Shown here piece by piece: positions 45,421 to 52,878 of a DNA stretch of 64,000 nt. The number at the start of each line of letters is the position of its first letter. Position 1 is the first letter of the stretch. A program made the translations under genes and the position numbers. The DNA is from CBDCGJ01 sp965216645 (GTDB taxonomy: Bacteria > Pseudomonadota > Alphaproteobacteria > GCA-2731375), in NCBI GenBank assembly GCA_965216645.1, contig CBDCGJ010000016.1, positions 1 through 64,000 on the forward strand, written 5' to 3'. The notes beneath the pieces are model-generated. The model saw only the letters and a program-made list of their open reading frames with translations, ran no database searches and had not been told where the DNA came from.

Positions 45421-45575
45421 TTAGAGGTGTCCACGTGAAACAAAGGTCAGCAATGCTGCCGATTCGGGTTGGACACGGGGGAGATTAGAGACCACTGAAG
45501 TGGTTTGTTATTCTGCCGTTTTTCGAGAATTTGGCGGCGAATGCAAGTTGGACTCTGTCCAACTTCAATTACTGA
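45421..45575. repeat. Junction module copy with parS cut in half by an IS5 end
   Basis: ttagaggtgtcc (45421-45432), the right terminus of a type A IS5, is followed by ACGTGAAACAAAGGTCAGCA, the right half of the parS site and the rest of the module (attggacacgg-like stretch to the TTGGACTCTGTCCAA palindrome at 45547-45561). The left half of the parS palindrome and the hairpin before it are missing. Confidence 0.8.
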
Positions 45576-45620
45576 ACAACGGTCGTGTATCGGAGAATTT
45601 ATATAGTGTTCCCCGACTTC

Positions 45621-45974
45621 TCATTCTTCGCTAGATTCGTACCCATACAAGTTACAGACCACGACTGTGCATTCTTCGTTCAAATAAGGAAGCATCTGTT
45701 TGAACTCATCACTGATCTCACTGTCCTCAAATCTATCATACAAAAGTTCCACATCTTCATATTCCAAAATAACTGCATCAAAATTAGCTAAGTATTTTTC
45801 TACATTGTCTACAAAACCTCTCATGGAATTAGCAATTCCTATGACGTTAGTAATGATACCTACAGAGGTGCTCCAATTATCTTCCAGCACGTCAAGTTCA
45901 GTTGACAATTTTCTCCAATTACCGGGTGTTGTCGGTGCTATATCGAACATACCTACCCAAATAAGATTTGACAT
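45621..45974 (-). CDS. Putative immunity protein of rhs cassette 4
   Basis: A 117-aa acidic, AT-rich gene product (SNLIWVGMFDIAPTTPGNWRKLSTELDVLEDNWS ... AVILEYEDVELLYDRFEDSEISDEFKQMLPYL). No signal peptide, membrane helix or recognised domain. It begins 18 nt after the toxin-tipped rhs gene on the same strand, where the immunity gene is expected. The strong negative charge would suit binding the very basic toxin tip. Confidence 0.65.
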   Translation of the reverse strand: MSNLIWVGMFDIAPTTPGNWRKLSTELDVLEDNWSTSVGIITNVIGIANSMRGFVDNVEKYLANFDAVILEYEDVELLYDRFEDSEISDEFKQMLPYLNEECTVVVCNLYGYESSEE

Positions 45975-45992
45975 TTTATTTTAGTTCGCCTG

Positions 45993-47636
45993 CTATTTTT
46001 TCTTTTTGCATTTTGGTTTTGGAAATCCCTTTCTTGGATAGTTATAGTGTACACCGTCTGACATCTTTCGACCTCTGGCATCTGTACTATGAAAGTGCGG
46101 CTCCGAATCTGGAAAGGACTTCGTGTTTGGATGTTTCATAACGGGGCCTTTGCCGCTCTTCTTCGCTGCTTCTTTTGCGCGTTTTTTTGTCGAGAATTTG
46201 GGAAAATGACGCCTCGGTTTTCCACTACCCCCTACACCACGTGCATTATGCACCCAAACCTTCTCGGTGCCGACAAAAAATGTGTGAAAGTTGTCAATCT
46301 CCAAATTGAATGCTGGCGCAATTTGCTTCATGCGTTCGCTGTGCACTACGGTCGACCATTCTCCACCGGAAGTCATCAACTGGTCGCCAACCCGCAAGGT
46401 CGAAGCTTCGGCCCAGCCTTTGTTTTTCAGATAGAAGGGATGTCCATCAGTCGTGATAAGGGTATTGATAGAGCTTTCGCCAGCGTTACCGATTAACTTT
46501 AGCTGTAACTGATCGGAGTGGTTAGAGAACAAGACGTCGACGACTCGCTGGTAGGTTTCCTGTCCCGATAACTCATCACGCGCAAGGACCATGTCGCCAG
46601 GTTCGAGATTTGCAATTTCGATAGGGCCCTGATCTGTATGCACTAAAGTGTCGGGCGAAAAACTGCTATCATTATCGAACTCAATTGGGCAGCTATCATC
46701 CGGTTTTTTCCGCTTTTTTAGTAGCTTCTTACCCTTCGCCGCCAATTTCGCAACCTTCAGCGGCTTAAAGGGATCGCAGGGATTGAGGGCGTCGGCGACT
46801 TCGACGATGAGGGCGAGATTTGGATCTTCGATCACTTCGGTCGCCGTTACTATCGCGCCGAGGACGCTGGTGAAGAGGCAGGCGAGCGCCTTGCCGACGC
46901 CGCGGATGCCGGGGGCGGCCGCGCCGCCGATGACGCCGGTGCCGGCGCGGCCGGCGGCGGTGAGGCCGCTCGGGTCGATTAGGTTGACGGGATCGTTGAA
47001 GACGTAGGCGTAGAGATTTGAGTCACCGCCGGCGAAGCCGATGGGGTCGGAACTGATGAAACGTCCCGCTTTCGGGTCGTAGTATCTTGCGCGGTAGAAG
47101 TAGAGGCCGCTTTCGGGGTCGTATTCGCGGGCGGTGAAGCCGTAGGGGTTGGCGACGGTTTCGGTGACGCTTATCCGGTTGCCGAAGGCGTCGTAGATGT
47201 AGTCGTTGACGACGGCGCCGGCGGCGTCAGTGACGTGGCTGATGGAGCCGTCCTGGGCGGCGTGGAAGTAGTAGGTCTGGCCGCCTCTCTCCATCACGAG
47301 CGGGTGATCCACGTAGGGGCCGTGGCTGTATTTGGCCAATAAGGCGCCGCTGGCGTCGAACTCGGCGAGGATGTCCCAGCCGTCGTAGAGGTATCTGGTG
47401 ACGGTGCCGTTGACGTTTTTCTCGATGCGGCGGCCGAAGGCGTCGTAGGCGTAGGTCGCGGTGGTGGTGTCCGGGAAGGTGATCTGGATCAGGCGGTCGA
47501 GGCTATCCCAGGTATACGTCGTGACGTCGCCGCTGGCCTTGTCGGTCTTGCTCGTGAGGTTGCCGTTGGCGTCGTAGACGTAGCTATAGGCATCGTCCTC
47601 GAGCAGGCGGTTGGCGTCGTCGTGGCTGTGAGACAC
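45993..47636 (-). CDS. Rhs protein with HINT pretoxin and short basic tip, cassette 4
   Basis: The 547-aa readable part covers the last rhs repeats, YRARYYDPKAGRFISSDPIGF (about 185-205), a linker and a HINT domain (about 320-465: SFSPDTLVHTDQGPIEIANLEPGD, TTDGHPFYLKNKGW, FNLEIDNFHTFFVG, ending KVWVHN). The tip has ~80 residues and is strongly basic (FSTKKRAKEAAKKSGKGPV, EPHFHSTDARGRKMSDGVHYNYPRKG), with HFH and HYNY motifs. I cannot name its family; a nucleic-acid target is plausible from charge. A one-base deletion near 47674 separates this frame from the rest of the core upstream. Confidence 0.83.
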   Translation of the reverse strand: MSHSHDDANRLLEDDAYSYVYDANGNLTSKTDKASGDVTTYTWDSLDRLIQITFPDTTTATYAYDAFGRRIEKNVNGTVTRYLYDGWDILAEFDASGALLAKYSHGPYVDHPLVMERGGQTYYFHAAQDGSISHVTDAAGAVVNDYIYDAFGNRISVTETVANPYGFTAREYDPESGLYFYRARYYDPKAGRFISSDPIGFAGGDSNLYAYVFNDPVNLIDPSGLTAAGRAGTGVIGGAAAPGIRGVGKALACLFTSVLGAIVTATEVIEDPNLALIVEVADALNPCDPFKPLKVAKLAAKGKKLLKKRKKPDDSCPIEFDNDSSFSPDTLVHTDQGPIEIANLEPGDMVLARDELSGQETYQRVVDVLFSNHSDQLQLKLIGNAGESSINTLITTDGHPFYLKNKGWAEASTLRVGDQLMTSGGEWSTVVHSERMKQIAPAFNLEIDNFHTFFVGTEKVWVHNARGVGGSGKPRRHFPKFSTKKRAKEAAKKSGKGPVMKHPNTKSFPDSEPHFHSTDARGRKMSDGVHYNYPRKGFPKPKCKKKK

Positions 47637-48465
47637 GCTGGCGTGGGAGTTCGTCCGGTTGCCCTCGGCGTCGTGGCGTAGCTTTCATTGCCCTCCGTGT
47701 CGGTGACGGCGGCCAGGCGGTTGAGCTGGTCGTAGAGGTAGGAGCGCGTCCGCGTCTGGCCCGTAATGCCGGTGATGTTGCCGGCGGCGTCGTGGCTCAG
47801 CGCGTTCTGGACGAAGGGGCTGCCGCCGGCGCTGTGGTCGAGGCCGGTGAGGAGGCTGGTCGCGCTGCCATATTGGAACGCGGCTGCGTTGCCGTTCGGG
47901 AACGCGATCGTCGCCATCTGGCCGCCGGGGCGGTAGGTGAGCGTGAGCGGGCCGCCGGCGGGTGGGGTCAGGCCGGTCATGCGGTCGTTGAGGTCGTGGG
48001 CGAAGGCCCAGCTGCCCAACGTGCCGCCGGCAAGCGCCGATCGGTTGTCCCGGCGGTCGTAGCTGTGGCTCAGCGTGTGCTGGGGCTGCAGGCCGGCCGG
48101 ACCGGTGGCGGCCGTCGCCAGCCGGTGGATGACGTCGTAGGTGAAGGCCAGGTCCGAGTGATTGTCGTTCGCCGCTGTCAGATTGTCGAACGCGTCATAG
48201 ACGTAGTTCACGGTGCCGTCGGGCTTGGTCACCTGGGTCAGACGGCTCAGCGCGTCATAGGCATAGGCGAATACCTGGCCCCTGGGATCGATCAGGCCGG
48301 TCAGATTGTCGGAAGAGGCGAGGAGCGCTGGAGCGCGACCGGGAACGAAACTTCATCATAGCTGTAGGCAAAGGTCTCCAGCGCCGGATTGGTGCGCCGG
48401 ATCACCCGGTCGAACAGGTCGTGGGCGAAGGTCGTGACCTTGCCGTTGGCGTTGGTCAGGCAATT
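47637..48465 (-). pseudogene. Frameshifted 5' rhs core of cassette 4
   Basis: Reads as normal rhs core (TKPDGTVNYVYDAFDNLTAANDN, GGPLTLTYRPGGQ, SYLYDQLNRLAAVTDTEGNESYA). One base is missing at about 47674 (gcgtcgtggcg instead of gcgtcgtaggcg), and the frame then turns to noise. A palindromic repeat copy (48316-48346) breaks it again upstream. It stops at the junction module near 48466. Confidence 0.82.
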
Positions 48466-48469
48466 AGGT

Positions 48470-48640
48470 CAGCATTATTGACCTATGTTTCACGTGAAAC
48501 AAAGGTCAGCATTACTGCCGATTCGAGTTGGACACGGGGGAGATTAGGAGTTGCTCAAATAGCCTGACTTTCTGCCGTTTTTCGGGAATTATGCAGCGGC
48601 TGCAAAATGGACTCTGTCCAATTCCAGGTACAATATTCAC
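48470..48640. repeat. parS-bearing junction module, copy 3
   Basis: Same layout as at 31159: AGGTCA/TGACCT hairpin, parS at 48486-48501, ggtcagca repeat, diverged ~100 bases, and a ggactctgtcca palindrome at about 48610-48622. It then runs into an IS110 fragment. Confidence 0.85.
48486..48501. other. parS-like site (ParB-binding palindrome)
   Basis: Exact TGTTTCACGTGAAACA, identical to the other three copies and to the general parS consensus. Confidence 0.85.
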
Positions 48641-48870
48641 CGCTTGGCGCCGCAAGGTCGCGGCCAGAACCACCGGATCGCTCGCCACGGCACCGCGCCA
48701 GTGCACTTTACCCTCCCGATCCATCAGGCAAATATGCGTCTTCTTGTCAGAAACGTCCAAACCGGCATAGACTTCGCTCATAGGGTCATCCTCCTTATTG
48801 AAGCGGTCCATTGGACCGGCTTTGGGCCATAAAGAGGAGGACCCGACTTCAATTACGCCAAGTCCCCGGA
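48636..48870 (-). pseudogene. IS110-family transposase N-terminal fragment
   Basis: Minus strand from ATG 48780 reads MSEVYAGLDVSDKKTHICLMDREGKVHWRG and continues to TLRRQAVNI, the start of an IS110 transposase RuvC-like domain distinct from the intact one at 44288. It stops after ~45 codons where it meets the junction module. The outer end (ttcaattacgccaagtcccc, 48848-48867) recurs at 31390. Confidence 0.8.
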
Positions 48871-48887
48871 ATTCATAACTCAACAAA

Positions 48888-49349
48888 TTATTCTATATTA
48901 TTTGCAACTTTTTCATCGTACCAAACATGATTATCTATCCAATCAAGTAAAAACCGATATCCGAACGGTAATGCCATGTATACAGCAACTTCAGGTCGAT
49001 GATCGCATATATGATAAAAATGTTCTGTCTTCAAGGTGTTGACATCTCCATTGTAATCATCTGTGGTTAACCACCATCCGCTCATGTGTTTAGGAGACGG
49101 ATATCGAACGCCCTCTACAGGACTAACATTATTCAGAATGCCATCAGAAACTACGACTAATTGCTTTTTATCTACGGGAAAAAAACCCTCATCAAAATGC
49201 AAACAGCATTCCTTCTGTCGATCGATGATGTTTCGCATGGCTTTATTGTTCTGAAATATTGTCATCGATTCTGGATAAACTCGATAGAAGTTTAGTTTCT
49301 TGTTGGACTCGATAATGATTTTCTGAATACTTGGGTCAATATTTAGCAC
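48888..49349 (-). CDS. Putative immunity protein of rhs cassette 5
   Basis: The 153-aa protein (INFYRV-like N-terminus, then FPVDKKQLVVVSDGILNNVSPVEGVRYPSPKHMSGWWLTTDDYNGDVNTLKTEHFYHICDHRPEVAVYMALPFGYRF) is soluble and AT-rich. The GWWLTTDDYNGD and ALPFGYRF motifs look conserved and resemble immunity-type proteins I cannot name with certainty. It begins 6 nt after the rhs stop, so it is translated with its toxin. Confidence 0.7.
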   Translation of the reverse strand: MLNIDPSIQKIIIESNKKLNFYRVYPESMTIFQNNKAMRNIIDRQKECCLHFDEGFFPVDKKQLVVVSDGILNNVSPVEGVRYPSPKHMSGWWLTTDDYNGDVNTLKTEHFYHICDHRPEVAVYMALPFGYRFLLDWIDNHVWYDEKVANNIE

Positions 49350-49355
49350 CTCTGT

Positions 49356-51359
49356 CTAACGAAGATCTTTCAGTTTCTCTTTCAGCTTTCTCAAAGCTTG
49401 GGTAACTTGCCCACCTTGCCTACGACTACAAGATTGGCAATGCGGAAACAACCTTTGAATGATAGGACAAAAAGCGCTTGCGGGCTGGTGATCAAGAATC
49501 CAGTTAAGCGTCTTGGTTCCAGGATTCTTTGTCCCACAAGAATGACAACCGTATTTGTTGCCGATCTTGTTCATAGTTTTGCGCTCTTTTGTCCTAAAAC
49601 CTCTTCCAGGTCCTCGAGCAGGGATGGATTTTTTCCCGAACGGTCCGACTTCAAGCGTGTTGGGTTTCTTTCCATTGTGAACCCAAGTTTTCTCCGCGCC
49701 GACGAAATACGTATGAGCTTGAGTCACTTCAATGTTAAAGGCCGGTGCGATTTGCTCAAGGCGCTCGGTGTGGTAAACCGACAGCCAATTACCACCAGAC
49801 GTCATTATCTTGTCGCCAACTTTTAGAACCGACGCATCGACCCACCCCGTGTCCTTCAGGTAGAACGGATGACCGTCCGTTGTAATAAGAGTCTCGACAA
49901 CTTCGCCGTTCAGGCTTTTTGCGAGCTTCAGTTCCAACTGATCGGCGTGGTTTGAGAAGAAGATGTCGATGACCGGTTGGTAGGTCTCTTGTCCCGTCAG
50001 CTCATCGCGGGCCAGGACCATGTCGCCGGGTTCTAGTTTAGAGATCTCCACAGGCCCCCGGTCTGTCTGCACCAGGGTGTCCGGCGCAAAGCTGTTGCCG
50101 AAGCCCAAAAATCCACGGAGGCGATGCATCAGCTTGTTTGCTCGGCAAGACCTACTCTTCTTCATACCGAGCGGGGCGAATCTTCGGCAGGGATTAACGG
50201 CATCGTTCACTGCGATGATGAGGTCGAGATTTGGATCGTCGATGACAGCGTTGGCGGCGTCTAGACCGCTGAGGATGACGTCGAACAGACAGGCGAGGGC
50301 CTGGCCCACGCGGTCGATTCTGCTGGCGGCTGCCGCCCCGATCGAGCCCGTCCCGGCTCGGCCGGCGGCGGAGAGGCCGCTCGGGTCGATCAGGTTGACG
50401 GGGTCGTTGAAGACATACGCATAGAGGTTGCTGTCGCCGCCGGCGAAGCCGATGGGGTCGGAACTTATGAACCTGCCGGCCTGCGGGTCGTAGTAGCGGG
50501 CGCGGTAGAAGTAGAGGCCGGATTCGGGGTCGTATTCTCTGGCGGTGAAGCCGTAGGGGTTAGCGACGGTCTCCGTCACGGAAATGCGGTTGCCGAAGGC
50601 GTCGTAGATGTAGTCGTTGACGACGGCGCCGGCGGCGTCTGTCACATGGCTGATGGAGCCGTCCTGGGCGGCGTGGAAGTAGTAGGTTTGGCCGGCGCGT
50701 TCCATGACCAGGGGGTGGTCGACGTATGGACCGTGGCTGTATTTGGCCAACAAATTCCCCGTGCCGTCGAATTCGGCGAGGATGTCCCAGCCGTCATACA
50801 GATATCTTGTGACCGTGCCGTTGACGTTTTTCTCGATGCGGCGGCCGAAGGTGTCGTAGGCGTAGGTCGCCGTGGACGTATCCGGGAAGGTGATCTGGAT
50901 CAGGCGGTCGAGGCTATCCCAGGTGTAGGTGGTGACGTCGCCGGTGGTCTTGTCGGTCTTGCTGGTGAGGTTGCCGTTGGCGTCGTAGACGTAGCTGTAG
51001 GCGTCGTCTTCCAGGAGGCGGTTGGCGTCGTCGTGACTGTGGCTGACGCTGGCGTGGGAGTTCGTCCGGTTGCCCTCGGCGTCGTAGCCATAGCTCTCAT
51101 TGCCTTCCGTGTCCGTGACGGCGGCCAGGCGGTTGAGCTGGTCGTAGAGGTACGACCGGCTGCGGCTCAGGCCGGTGATGCCGGTGATATTGCCGGCGGC
51201 GTCGTGGCTGAGGGCGTTCTGCACGAAGGGGCTGCCGCCGGCGCTGTGGTCGAGGCCGGTCAGGAGGCTGGTCGCGCTGCCATACTGGAACGCGGCGGCG
51301 TTGCCGTTCGGGAAGGTACAAGAGGCGAGGAGCGGCCTCGGACACCGTGTCTGCCTCAA
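49356..51359 (-). CDS. Rhs protein with HINT pretoxin and CxxC/DHQP nuclease-like tip, cassette 5
   Basis: Readable part 667 aa. The first ~14 codons are inside a palindromic insertion; rhs repeats start at FPNGNAAAFQYGSATS. YRARYYDPQAGRFISSDPIGF lies near residue 300, the HINT domain at ~425-565 (NSFAPDTLVQTDRGPVEISKLEPGD, TTDGHPFYLKDTGW, TWVHN). The tip (~105 residues) has YGCHSCGTKNPGTKTLNW, LDHQPAS and LFPHCQSCSRRQGGQVTQAL: two CxxC pairs around Asp-His, which suggests a zinc-stabilised HNH/EndoVII-like nuclease (inference). The immunity gene follows 6 nt on. Confidence 0.85.
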   Translation of the reverse strand: MRQTRCPRPLLASCTFPNGNAAAFQYGSATSLLTGLDHSAGGSPFVQNALSHDAAGNITGITGLSRSRSYLYDQLNRLAAVTDTEGNESYGYDAEGNRTNSHASVSHSHDDANRLLEDDAYSYVYDANGNLTSKTDKTTGDVTTYTWDSLDRLIQITFPDTSTATYAYDTFGRRIEKNVNGTVTRYLYDGWDILAEFDGTGNLLAKYSHGPYVDHPLVMERAGQTYYFHAAQDGSISHVTDAAGAVVNDYIYDAFGNRISVTETVANPYGFTAREYDPESGLYFYRARYYDPQAGRFISSDPIGFAGGDSNLYAYVFNDPVNLIDPSGLSAAGRAGTGSIGAAAASRIDRVGQALACLFDVILSGLDAANAVIDDPNLDLIIAVNDAVNPCRRFAPLGMKKSRSCRANKLMHRLRGFLGFGNSFAPDTLVQTDRGPVEISKLEPGDMVLARDELTGQETYQPVIDIFFSNHADQLELKLAKSLNGEVVETLITTDGHPFYLKDTGWVDASVLKVGDKIMTSGGNWLSVYHTERLEQIAPAFNIEVTQAHTYFVGAEKTWVHNGKKPNTLEVGPFGKKSIPARGPGRGFRTKERKTMNKIGNKYGCHSCGTKNPGTKTLNWILDHQPASAFCPIIQRLFPHCQSCSRRQGGQVTQALRKLKEKLKDLR

Positions 51360-51420
51360 CCGAAAGGGTCTGCCGGGCCGCGACAGGGAAATGGAGGGAG
51401 CGGGCCGAAGGGCCGCGGGT
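51316..51420. repeat. Longer variant of the palindromic element within rhs
   Basis: About 105 bases inserted between the codons for GQMAT and IAFPNGN. It opens with aagaggcgaggagcggcc and ends with gcgacagggaaatggaggga plus a gggccgaagggccg hairpin, so it shares the edges of the short element but has a different middle. It disrupts the cassette 5 frame. Confidence 0.65.
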
Positions 51421-52015
51421 CGCCATTTGGCCGCCGGGGCGGTAGGTCAGGGTCAGCGGGCCGCCGGTGGGCGGGGTCAGGCCGGTCATGCGGTCGTTCA
51501 GGTCGTGGGCGAAGGCCCAGGTCCCGAGCGCGCCGCCGGCGAGACCGGCGCGGTTATCGCGGCGGTCGTAGCTGTGGCTCAGCACATGCTGGGGCTGCAG
51601 ACCGGCCGGGCCGGTGGTGGCGGTGGCCAGCCGGTGGATGACATCGTAGGTGAAGGCCAGGTCCGAACTGTTGTCGTTCGCCGCGGTCAGGTTATCGCAA
51701 GAGGCGCGGAGCGCGCGAGCGCGACCGGGAACAAATCTTTGTCATAGGCGTAACTCACCGTGCCCTCGGTGCCGGGCTTGGTCACTTGGGTCAGCCGGCT
51801 GAGCGCGTCATAGGCATAGGCGAAGACCTGCCCCTTGGGATCGATCAGACCGGTCAGATTGTCAGAAGAGGCGCGGAGCGCGTGAGCGCGACAGGGAACG
51901 AAACTTCGTCGTAACTGTAGGCAAAGGTCTCCAACGCCGGATTGGTGCGCCGGATCACACGGTCGAACAGATCGTGGGCGAACACCGTGACCTTGCCGAA
52001 CTCGTCGTCGACGGC
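51421..52015 (-). pseudogene. Out-of-frame 5' rhs core of cassette 5
   Basis: Rhs core pieces (LSHSYDRRDNRAGLAGGALGTWAFAHDLNDRM, SDNLTGLIDPKGQVFAYAYDALSRLTQVTKPGTEGTVSYAYD) in different frames. Two palindromic copies (51701-51732 and 51868-51899) cause the shifts, adding peptides such as KDLFPVALARSAP. Homology ends at the junction module near 52016. Confidence 0.8.
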
Positions 52016-52180
52016 GGTAGGTCAGTATGGCTGACCTATGTTTCACGTGAAACAAAGGTCAGCAATGCTGCCAATTCGGGTTGGACTTGGGGGAGATTAG
52101 CGAGCGCTGAAGTGGCTATATCTTCTCACTTTATTGGGAATTTGGTTGCGGCTGCAAACTGGACTCTGTCCAGTTTTATC
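52016..52180. repeat. parS-bearing junction module, copy 4
   Basis: Hairpin AGGTCA/TGACCT, parS at 52039-52054, ggtcagca repeat, diverged middle, and a CTGGACTCTGTCCAG palindrome at about 52156-52170. The centre of the palindrome has the same ctgga/tccag compensatory change on both arms, so the stem is conserved even where bases differ. Confidence 0.85.
52039..52054. other. parS-like site (ParB-binding palindrome)
   Basis: Exact TGTTTCACGTGAAACA. Confidence 0.85.
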
Positions 52181-52342
52181 AACATTCTAACAATTTTACT
52201 TGAAAAAGTTATATGCTGTCCTCGTTAAACAGCAGCCTAATTTTATATGCGAGAGAATAGTAGTTTGCCGGAAAAATCTGTATACAGTCACTTAGTTTCA
52301 ATAGAGTCAGGCTCTCAAAAATCCCTGTTATTTGAAAATAGG

Positions 52343-52801
52343 TTAATCCGGTCTGATTATCAAAAATATTTCCTTTAGTGTTGCTATCAATAGATCTAAT
52401 GTTTCTAAATCAAATAAAGTGGCATTGCTGTTTGTTTCAAAATCTAATTCGTCTGAGATTTCGACGTCAAAATAGCAGTTAGACCCATCGCTCTCAATGC
52501 ACAAAGTATAGCTTACATGGAGTTTATCTACTTTTTCTGAATTATAAATGTAATCGAATCCGCTTTGAATTTTTTCTTCAAATTCATTATTTTCTAAACT
52601 ACCGTCTTTTATGCTTATTTGTAGTTTTTCAAGCAAGTCAATTAAATCATTCAAAAATTTATAATCAAGCTGAAACTCTAAATCCCATCCATTTATAATT
52701 GAGATCCAAATAGCATTATTGCTCGCTAGCCGAATATTAATCCAGGAATCTACCTTATCTTTAAGATCGTAGTATTTTATGCTTGCGCCATCATTATTCA
52801 T
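52343..52801 (-). CDS. Putative immunity protein of rhs cassette 6
   Basis: A 152-aa, very acidic, AT-rich product (DLKDKVDSWINIRLASNNAIWISIINGWDLEFQLDYKFLNDLIDLLEKLQISIKDG ... LFDLETLDLLIATLKEIFLIIRPD). Alternating strands and helices, no membrane segment, no known domain recognised. It is the only gene between cassette 6 and the next junction module, 77 nt downstream of the toxin gene. The acidic character matches the strongly basic tip of the toxin. Confidence 0.65.
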   Translation of the reverse strand: MNNDGASIKYYDLKDKVDSWINIRLASNNAIWISIINGWDLEFQLDYKFLNDLIDLLEKLQISIKDGSLENNEFEEKIQSGFDYIYNSEKVDKLHVSYTLCIESDGSNCYFDVEISDELDFETNSNATLFDLETLDLLIATLKEIFLIIRPD

Positions 52802-52878
52802 TTAATATTCACTTTTATTTATGAATATAACCCGAATTTTCATTGGTAAATCTCCCAATAAAAATCTCTAATATGTCG

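Noticed and set aside
44189..45424. 411-codon plus-strand ORF over the IS110 transposase
   Set aside because: Antisense to a clear transposase; His/Pro/Arg-rich without features.
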